DNA from: Prochlorococcus marinus str. MIT 9211 | Lineage (GTDB): Bacteria; Cyanobacteriota; Cyanobacteriia; PCC-6307; Cyanobiaceae | Assembly (NCBI RefSeq): GCF_000018585.1 | Contig: NC_009976.1 | Span: 186,001-250,000 of the forward strand | DNA length: 64,000 bases | Reading direction: 5' to 3' | In this document: positions 58,331 to 64,000 of the stretch, piece after piece | How the letters are laid out: each line of letters opens with the position of its first letter | Numbering within the stretch: position 1 is the stretch's first letter | The notes under the pieces: model-generated | The model's input: the letters and a program-made list of their open reading frames with translations, nothing else | What the model was told of the DNA's origin: nothing | Databases searched by the model: none | Translations under genes and position numbers: made by a program

Positions 58331-58553
58331 ATGGTTCCTGATCGATCAGATGTAAATAAGGAAGAGTTAATTCTGGACGATGAATTGCAAGTGCTCTTAA
58401 CCAATGCCAATCACTTAAACCATCAAAAGGGCTGGCATAATCATCTTGATCAAGACGTTTAGCAAGAACTGCAATAGATCTTTCGTCAAATGCTTCAAGT
58501 CGCTCTTGAGTAATGCCAAGAGTTGATTTTGAGACAGCATTCTTTTGAGTCAT
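58317..58553 (-). CDS. DUF2555 small protein
   Basis: This 78-residue protein has LAKRLDQDDYASPFDGLSDW followed by HWLRALAIHRPELTLPYLHL and an acidic end, the pattern of the cyanobacterial DUF2555 family of unknown function. I set the start at ATG 58553 because the 36 residues upstream in frame lie outside the family and would need a poorly supported start. Its end overlaps coaBC by 14 nt. Confidence 0.8.
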   Translation of the reverse strand: MTQKNAVSKSTLGITQERLEAFDERSIAVLAKRLDQDDYASPFDGLSDWHWLRALAIHRPELTLPYLHLIDQEPFDED

Positions 58554-58790
58554 AATTGCTGCTTCGTTATCAAGAAGTGATTTGATGGTTGCTTGAAAGA
58601 GAAATGATCTAGTAGCGAAGTGCCATAGTCTCTGAAAGAAGATTGTAATACTTCCAATCAATATTCTCCATTCTTCTTTCTATAGAAAAGAGTTTTCAAA
58701 AACTGTTGCTTGAAAAATGAATCTTCTTTGGTTGCAAATTCAAGAAAACAACTAATGTGTAGAAAATCTATTAAAAAATAAAAGTACTCA

Positions 58791-58991
58791 ATGTCTCAAT
58801 CTAAGAGAGAGCAGGTGGTTAGTCATCTTAGATACATCCGGCAAGAGCTTCGCGAGATGCATCAAGGCGTATTAGATGATGGGTTGCTTCCGGAACCAGG
58901 GGAGATTAGAGGTGTAATGGCACAAATGGAGGCATTGCTTGAGCTTTTAGAGGGTAAATCTAAAGCCAAGGCGAAGGCTGAGGCTAATTAA
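58791..58991 (+). CDS. small conserved protein (66 residues)
   Basis: This 66-residue soluble protein is helical and charged. It has SHLRYIRQELREMHQGVLDD, then LLPEPGEIRGVMAQMEALLE, and a Lys/Ala tail (KSKAKAKAEAN) that resembles nucleic-acid-binding tails. I do not recognise a named family. It stands alone, with a well-placed start and a leader shared with the divergent DUF2555 gene. Confidence 0.6.
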   Translation: MSQSKREQVVSHLRYIRQELREMHQGVLDDGLLPEPGEIRGVMAQMEALLELLEGKSKAKAKAEAN

Positions 58992-59140
58992 CAGGTTTGT
59001 GAGAATTGAACAACAAACAATATTTCATTAGAATTAAACTAGACTTTTATCTATTTTTCTAATTCTTTTGGAATTGAGGTTATTAACGCCTATTTTTATT
59101 TGCTGAGACTTTGCAGAAACTCTTACTTTTCAATGGTTCT

Positions 59141-59482
59141 ATGCCTAAGAAATACCAGTCAACAGCCCTTAATAAAAATATTACCAATGCCTTAATTATT
59201 TTAGAGACTTGGGCAGACAATCCATGGAGGAGGTATTCATTGCTACTAATTATTTTCTTTGGAGCATTTGTATTTGGCAGCTCTGTTGGAATGATTAATG
59301 CAGTTTTAGAATTAATGGATCTTATTGGGGCATTCTTTACAGTTCTTCTTTTAGAGTTTATGGTTCGATTGAGACAAGCATGGAATAGAAAAAATAGTTC
59401 TTCAATTCTCCTTCAAATTATTGATAGCGCACGTATTGGACTTCTTTATGGATTATTTATGGAAGGATTCAAGCTTTTATAA
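59141..59482 (+). CDS. Ycf20-like (DUF565) membrane protein
   Basis: This 113-residue protein has the DUF565/Ycf20 pattern: ADNPWRRYSLLLIIFFGAF followed by FGSSVGMINAVLELMDLIGA and a third hydrophobic helix, then a basic segment and a short hydrophobic end. A plastid homologue is linked to photoprotection in algae. I prefer ATG 59141; a TTG at 59111 would add ten residues. Neither start has a clear ribosome-binding site. Confidence 0.7.
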   Translation: MPKKYQSTALNKNITNALIILETWADNPWRRYSLLLIIFFGAFVFGSSVGMINAVLELMDLIGAFFTVLLLEFMVRLRQAWNRKNSSSILLQIIDSARIGLLYGLFMEGFKLL

Positions 59483-59523
59483 ATAATGCTTTAATCTTGT
59501 TAGAGTTAGGGCAATTCCATTGT

Positions 59524-60537
59524 TTATTTTGATGCCATAAGTAAATATAAAAGAGCCATCCTTATAGGAATTCCATTTTTAACTTGCTCCTGAGTTAAAC
59601 AAATTGATTGATCATCTAGAAGTTCACTGCTTATCTCTATTCCTCTATTTACAGGACCAGGGTGCAAGACAGGGATCTCCTTTCTAAAATTTTGAAGAAT
59701 TCGACGTGATATTCCATATTCTCTGTGATATGAACCTAGGTTAGTAAGGAGATTTTGGTTCATACGTTCTTTTTGAAGCCTTAGAGTTATTACAGCATCA
59801 GATTGTTGCAATGTTTCTTTTAACGATCTGGAAATCATTACTTTCCCTCGATTTTTAATTGGGTCAATTAATTGTCCTGGTGGTGGAGAAGATACAAAAT
59901 CAACAAAATCATTAGGTAGGAGGCTTTTAGGGCCACAAAGTATTACATCAGCACCACATCCCGTGAGGCTCCATAAATTAGACCTGGCAACTCTTGAGTG
60001 AAGAATATCCCCAACTATTGCAATTCTTTTACCTTTAATTGACTTTATATCAGGTTTGCTTGGTTCAAAAAAATTGACCAATGTAAATAAGTCGAGCAAT
60101 GCTTGACTTGGATGGCTGTGTAGTCCATCACCTCCATTCAGAATTGCTGTCTTTTTCCCAGCTTTTTCAAGAGATTTTGCAATTTGCTCTGGTACGCCAG
60201 ACGAACTATGGCGTATTACAAGAGTATCTGCCCCCATCGCGACATATGTCAGAGCGGTATCAAGTGGTGTTTCTCCTTTGGTTAAAGAACTAGTTGAAGC
60301 AGAAAATGTTTGGACATCTGCTGAAAGACGTTTTGCAGCAATTTCAAAGCTGGTGCGAGTTCTTGTACTTGGCTCGAAAAATAAAATTGCAATGAACCTA
60401 CCTTGTAAGGCAGGTAGTTTTCTGGCGCCAGATTTTGGGAGTGCTTTAAAGCGATTGGCAAGCTCTAGAACATTTTGGTAATCCTCCAAAGAGAATGCCG
60501 CCAGATCAATAATGTGCTTATGGTTCCAACTAGCCAT
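59524..60537 (-). CDS. pyrB: aspartate carbamoyltransferase catalytic chain
   Basis: This 337-residue enzyme commits carbamoyl phosphate to pyrimidine synthesis. It has [19 protein letters not shown] for carbamoyl-phosphate binding, [44 protein letters not shown], and the aspartate-binding RLQKERM segment. HPGPVNRG closes the active site. Its ATG overlaps the mpg stop as TAATG. Confidence 0.97.
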   Translation of the reverse strand: MASWNHKHIIDLAAFSLEDYQNVLELANRFKALPKSGARKLPALQGRFIAILFFEPSTRTRTSFEIAAKRLSADVQTFSASTSSLTKGETPLDTALTYVAMGADTLVIRHSSSGVPEQIAKSLEKAGKKTAILNGGDGLHSHPSQALLDLFTLVNFFEPSKPDIKSIKGKRIAIVGDILHSRVARSNLWSLTGCGADVILCGPKSLLPNDFVDFVSSPPPGQLIDPIKNRGKVMISRSLKETLQQSDAVITLRLQKERMNQNLLTNLGSYHREYGISRRILQNFRKEIPVLHPGPVNRGIEISSELLDDQSICLTQEQVKNGIPIRMALLYLLMASK

Positions 60538-61100
60538 TAGCTTTCCTTAAGAGTTGGTTTCCATGCTTGGGAAATTGGTGGGCAACGATCTCCTTTTGCT
60601 CGCTTGCTTACGCTACGACTATTTTGCAGATACCACCTCCATGGCAAATCTTTGGCCTTTGAAACACCGACTCTGGTTGTGTTGATAACTTCTTTCATTT
60701 TGATGGCTGATGTGCTTTCAGCTAGCCAAAACATTTTTTCAGCTGTTATTAAATACTTATCATGTTCAAGATTGAATCCAAACCTTTTTGCCAATAAACC
60801 AGGCCCTGATGCAATCCGTTCATCTTCATTAGGCAAGGCAATGGATCTAAGAAGTACACCATTTGCCCAGTTTGCTTTATCTGTAACGACGTTTACGCAG
60901 TAATACATGCCATAACATAGGTATATATAAAATCGACCTGGCGGTCCAAAAAGAGTTTCATTTTTCGGAGTCCTTTTTTTATAACCATGACATGCAGGCT
61001 CAGACTCTGAATAAGCCTCAGTCTCGACGATTACTCCCCATAGTGGCTTGTGATTAGGCTGTTGCTTAATAAGTAAGCAACCAATTAAATCAGGTGCCAC
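60537..61100 (-). CDS. mpg: 3-methyladenine DNA glycosylase (AAG family), start unresolved
   Basis: This protein of at least 187 residues belongs to the Mpg/AAG base-excision family. [17 protein letters not shown] holds the catalytic Glu, and [21 protein letters not shown] and [11 protein letters not shown] are family blocks. The listed start is GTG 61100, but homology appears to begin upstream: codons before it read [10 protein letters not shown], matching the FFxxPAxxLA start of the family. That extension is open to TAA at 61173-61175 yet has no ATG, GTG or TTG codon. The true start is therefore non-canonical (for example ATA 61151), or the GTG product is shortened. It is coupled to pyrB. 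Confidence 0.88.
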   Translation of the reverse strand: MAPDLIGCLLIKQQPNHKPLWGVIVETEAYSESEPACHGYKKRTPKNETLFGPPGRFYIYLCYGMYYCVNVVTDKANWANGVLLRSIALPNEDERIASGPGLLAKRFGFNLEHDKYLITAEKMFWLAESTSAIKMKEVINTTRVGVSKAKDLPWRWYLQNSRSVSKRAKGDRCPPISQAWKPTLKES

Positions 61101-61270
61101 AAGCTCTGCAGGCCTGCAGAAGAAGTCTGTTTGGAGAGCAGAAAAATCTATTTGAAAATAATGAGATGATAATTACCCTTTAGTAACTATTTCTATACAG
61201 TTTGGCAATTACTATTGTGATTAGGTAACTACTGCAGCCTAATTCATTCATATTGAAGTTATAAGCAATT

Positions 61271-62068
61271 ATGAACGAATGCATGACAAGTTTAAATTGT
61301 TCAGAGTTAATTCATAACTCATATCGCTTAGACCTTTGTACTTGGGCAGAGGTAGAGCAGTATTTAACTAAATGCAAAGGAATTATTTTGCCTATTGGCT
61401 CAACTGAGCAACATGGGCCAACTGGTGCAATCGGTACAGATGCTCTCACAGCCGAGGCAGTTGCTCTTGAGGTTGGGAAGAGAGCTGGCGTATTGGTTGC
61501 TCCCACGCAGGCATATGGAATGGCTGAGCATCATCTTGGGTTCCCAGGGACAATGAGTCTGCAATCATCTACTTTGCTTAACGTTGTTCACGACCTTTTG
61601 TTATCTCTTGCAAGGCATGGATTTGAAAGGGTTTTTGTTGTTAACGGTCATGGTGGAAATATTGCAACTGTGAAAGCTGCTTTCTCTCAAGCGTATAAAA
61701 CTGTTTTGAATTTAAAGCTGCCTGTCGCTGCAGGTTTTAGGTGCAAGCTTGTGAGTTGGTTTATGGTACCTGATGTTTTTAAGGAGGCCAAAGCAAGATA
61801 TGGGAATCTTGAGGGCCAGCATGCCACTCCAAGTGAGATTGCAGTTACTCTTTTTTTAGAACCCAACTTGCAAAGTAAACAACGACAATTGCCTGAACCT
61901 GCACCTGCAGGTCCAATTTATGATTATCAAGATTTTCGTCAAAGATATCCTGATGGCAGAATGGGTTCAGATCCTTTTTTGGCTAAACCGGATCATGGTG
62001 AAATCTTTTTGGATAAAGCTGCGATAGCTTTAACTGAAGACTTGTTGAATTTCCTCAAAGAACTATGA
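61271..62068 (+). CDS. creatininase-family amidohydrolase
   Basis: This 265-residue metal hydrolase has [20 protein letters not shown] (the EQHGPH-like metal site), [24 protein letters not shown] and the ligand Glu in [11 protein letters not shown]. The family includes creatininase and mycofactocin-type hydrolases. The usual creatine pathway is not expected here, so the substrate is unknown. It overlaps gatC as ATGA. Starts at 61271 or 61283 are both possible. Confidence 0.85.
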   Translation: MNECMTSLNCSELIHNSYRLDLCTWAEVEQYLTKCKGIILPIGSTEQHGPTGAIGTDALTAEAVALEVGKRAGVLVAPTQAYGMAEHHLGFPGTMSLQSSTLLNVVHDLLLSLARHGFERVFVVNGHGGNIATVKAAFSQAYKTVLNLKLPVAAGFRCKLVSWFMVPDVFKEAKARYGNLEGQHATPSEIAVTLFLEPNLQSKQRQLPEPAPAGPIYDYQDFRQRYPDGRMGSDPFLAKPDHGEIFLDKAAIALTEDLLNFLKEL

Positions 62069-62358
62069 CTAAAATTACTTCTGATGATGTTCGTAAAGTA
62101 GCAACTCTTGCAAGATTAAATTTGCCAGAAGATCTTATTGATACCTATACCAGCCAACTTGAAAAAATATTGGGCTATGTGGCTCAATTAGAAGAGGTTG
62201 ACACTGAAGATATCCCTCCAACATCAAGAGCAGTTGAGGTGACCAATGTTTTAAGGGAGGATATTATTCAAGAAACAGATATTCGAGAAGATCTAATAAA
62301 CTTAGCTCCGAATAGAGAAGGGGACTTTTTTCGAGTACCAAAGATTCTTTCTGAATAG
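62065..62358 (+). CDS. gatC: Asp/Glu-tRNA(Asn/Gln) amidotransferase subunit C
   Basis: This 97-residue protein opens [20 protein letters not shown] and continues with [20 protein letters not shown] and a closing RVPKILSE, all typical of GatC. It stabilises the GatAB enzyme that converts misacylated Glu-tRNA(Gln) to Gln-tRNA(Gln). GatA and GatB are not in this window. It converges with crtR across 13 bp. Confidence 0.95.
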   Translation: MTKITSDDVRKVATLARLNLPEDLIDTYTSQLEKILGYVAQLEEVDTEDIPPTSRAVEVTNVLREDIIQETDIREDLINLAPNREGDFFRVPKILSE

Positions 62359-62371
62359 TTTAAGTTTTATT

Positions 62372-63397
62372 TTACTTAGGTAAAACGGCTGTTTTATGAA
62401 TTAAGTTAATCCAACTCTTTTTTAGTCGATAATTTGGCATTAATTTAGCTAGAGGGCGCATTTTGCTTCTATTTTTTCTATGACTTCTAATCCCAAGAAA
62501 AATATCATATAGAAAGTTAAAACTATCTTGTTTACTTTCAAAGATTCCCATTCTCTGAGGAGAGCCTTTTGCATCTAATAGAGGTTTGGTTTTTTCATAA
62601 GCTGCTTTGTATTCAAACCAAGGAATAGATGGCCAAAGGTGATGAATAAGATGATAGTTTTGACCCATTATCAGAATATTCATAACTCTACTTGGATAAA
62701 CCCGCGCATTCTTCCATTTATTGCGTGCTAGAAATGGTCTATGAGGTAGGTAATCGAAGAATATTCCTAAAGTTACACCTACCATTAGGGCAGGGCCAAA
62801 CCATAAATTATAAATAATATTCATGAAGTCAAATTTAATTCCAGCAAGAACTATTGATAAAAATATTGCTCTTTCTAAGCCCCATTGCATTAGTTCATAA
62901 CGGCGCCAAAGTTTGCGCTGAAAAAAGAAATATTCGTGATAAAAAAATCTTGGAGCAATTAACCAAACTGGGCCAAAAGTGCTAACAATGTGATCAGGAT
63001 CATTCTTAGGATCATTCACATGAGAGTGATGTTGTAGATGGACTCTAGTGAAAACGGGGAAGCTAAAGCCCAATAAAATTGCTGCTCCATGCCCCATCGC
63101 TTGATTTATCCACTTGTTGGGATGAGCTGCTTTGTGGCATGCATCATGAATGACTGTTCCCTCCATATGCAATGAAAGGAATGCCATCCCAACTAGTACT
63201 GGCAATGGCCAATCACCTTCGTACCATTGCCAGATAGTTAAGAATGCGATGAGATATCCACCTAGAAACAATGCCACTGTTGGGTTTATAGAATCAGGCG
63301 GATCTAGATAGTCTTTAATAACCTTTTGCCAAAATGCAAAAGATTGAGATTTCTCTGAGACTTCTTTGGCCTGAGCGACATCTAGTATCTGGGTCAT
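62372..63397 (-). CDS. crtR: beta-carotene hydroxylase (CrtR type)
   Basis: This 341-residue membrane di-iron enzyme of the fatty-acid desaturase superfamily has the three histidine boxes HDACHKAAHP, HLQHHSHVNDP and HLIHHLWP, and several hydrophobic segments. The CrtR-type hydroxylase adds the 3-OH groups that yield zeaxanthin, the photoprotective carotenoid of Prochlorococcus. A desaturase identity is less likely given the box spacing. It precedes tRNA-Leu on the other side of about 135 bp. Confidence 0.87.
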   Translation of the reverse strand: MTQILDVAQAKEVSEKSQSFAFWQKVIKDYLDPPDSINPTVALFLGGYLIAFLTIWQWYEGDWPLPVLVGMAFLSLHMEGTVIHDACHKAAHPNKWINQAMGHGAAILLGFSFPVFTRVHLQHHSHVNDPKNDPDHIVSTFGPVWLIAPRFFYHEYFFFQRKLWRRYELMQWGLERAIFLSIVLAGIKFDFMNIIYNLWFGPALMVGVTLGIFFDYLPHRPFLARNKWKNARVYPSRVMNILIMGQNYHLIHHLWPSIPWFEYKAAYEKTKPLLDAKGSPQRMGIFESKQDSFNFLYDIFLGIRSHRKNRSKMRPLAKLMPNYRLKKSWINLIHKTAVLPK

Positions 63398-63532
63398 TGC
63401 TTTTTTGGATTAATCCCTAGAAGAAAAATCATTTTTGGAAGTTTTGAGAATGATTTTTAATTCGGGTGTTTCCATTCCCAAGAGAAACTTTCTTAATAGA
63501 TAAAACCACTTTATCTAGAATTGCCTTAATAG

Positions 63533-63614
63533 TGCCCACCGGGAGACTTGAACTCCCACGACCGAAGTCACTGGTACCTAAAACCAGCGCGTCTACCAAT
63601 TCCGCCAGGTGGGC
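63533..63614 (-). tRNA. trnL-UAG: tRNA-Leu (anticodon UAG)
   Basis: The minus strand folds as a class II tRNA of 82 nt. The acceptor arms are GCCCACC and GGTGGGC with discriminator A. The anticodon stem CTGGT/ACCAG encloses loop TTTAGGT (anticodon TAG), the long variable arm is GAC-TTCG-GTC, and the T arm is GGGAG-TTCAAGT-CTCCC. No CCA is encoded. Leu identity follows from the long arm and anticodon. Confidence 0.97.
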
Positions 63615-63667
63615 TTACTGTTCAACTTAAGACAAAATATATAAAGTCATGGTCATTCTAGGAAATC

Positions 63668-64000
63668 ATGTTGGCCGTTTTTATTGGTGACCTTTCTGTT
63701 TTAGTAGGGTTTGTAATTTTAATTTTACCTTTGGTGCTTACTGAGTTGAGTCGGGCTCGAGATTCTTTATGGGGAGCCTTGGTAATCATTTTAGGTTTAA
63801 TTCTGATTACAGAGAATGATCGTTTTACTGGCACGCCAATGCTAGCAGTCCTTTTGGGAGCATTAATTATTTCAAGACTTTTATTGGAGGTCTCTAATAA
63901 TCGATGGCAGCAATTAAGTCCCGAAGAAAAAATTGCTTTGAAGTCGTTTCAAAAGTGGAATATCAGCATTAGGCAATTATTTTTAATCTTTGCAAAATTA
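63668..64000 (+). CDS. ycf66: Ycf66-like membrane protein, 3' end cut by window edge
   Basis: From ATG 63668 the frame stays open for 111 codons to the right edge. Two or three hydrophobic helices (FIGDLSVLVGFVILILPLVL, ALVIILGLILITEN, LAVLLGALIISRLLLE) are followed by SNNRWQQLSPEEKIALKSF, a linker seen in picocyanobacterial Ycf66 proteins. Function in cyanobacteria is unknown. The full length cannot be judged here. Confidence 0.75.
   Translation, partial: MLAVFIGDLSVLVGFVILILPLVLTELSRARDSLWGALVIILGLILITENDRFTGTPMLAVLLGALIISRLLLEVSNNRWQQLSPEEKIALKSFQKWNISIRQLFLIFAKL

Overview
The window is core-genome sequence from a marine picocyanobacterium, most likely a low-light-adapted Prochlorococcus. 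The evidence is AT-rich coding, very tight gene packing with several overlapping gene ends, and a photosynthetic gene set: psbA, psbO, cp12, crtR, menA, ycf66 and ycf20-like genes, bicA/sbtA bicarbonate transporters, and small DUF families restricted to cyanobacteria. The clade and strain are inferred from general resemblance and were not measured.

Layout. 1-3.4 kb: menA (cut by the left edge) and menF form a divergent quinone pair, followed by gshB and grxC for glutathione. 3.5-7.2 kb: a rightward run prfB - DUF3285 - ybeY - dgkA - trpG - MBL-fold protein; prfB needs a +1 ribosomal frameshift. 7.2-12.4 kb: a leftward run mnmE - nadC - argS - hisC joined by TAATG-type junctions. 12.5-19.1 kb: a DUF2062 protein, the bifunctional (p)ppGpp enzyme, an orphan double ATPase, rluD and rbgA. 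19.4-25.3 kb: pgk, murG, pyrD, an aminotransferase and rnhA. 24.8-31.7 kb: a leftward ribosomal and transcription block clpB2 - secE - nusG - rplK - rplA - [L10 leader] - rplJ - rplL - terminator - rnhA. 31.7-37.3 kb: gloA, eno, an ABC1-family kinase, two unknown proteins, a candidate small membrane protein and a thioredoxin-reductase-like flavoprotein. 37.4-40.4 kb: a leftward bicA - sbtA - PII-like cluster for the CO2-concentrating mechanism. 40.5-46.8 kb: dnaJ-like, hemB, a VOC protein, mutS2, obgE and a small unknown gene ending at a symmetric terminator shared with cp12. 47-52.8 kb: membrane and redox genes, an aspartoacylase-like gene, psbA with its terminator, and aroC. 52.8-58.6 kb: ftsH, sat, psbO and coaBC. 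58.8-64 kb: small cyanobacterial genes, pyrB, mpg, a creatininase-family gene, gatC, crtR, tRNA-Leu(UAG) and the start of a ycf66-like gene.

Functionally the genes join carbon fixation (bicA/sbtA and its PII-like partner, cp12, pgk, eno), photosystem II (psbA, psbO, ftsH for repair), redox control (grxC, gshB, the flavoprotein, a glutathionyl-hydroquinone reductase-like protein) and translation (ribosomal proteins, prfB, argS, gatC, obgE, rbgA, ybeY).

I found no mobile element, prophage, CRISPR array, toxin-antitoxin pair or defence island, and no convincing wholly new system. The items most worth checking are the prfB frameshift, the flavoprotein that has lost its NADPH motifs, the MBL-fold protein without metal ligands, the mpg gene with no usable canonical start upstream of its conserved N-terminus, a CP12 with only its C-terminal cysteine pair, and a small membrane ORF with a strong ribosome-binding site.
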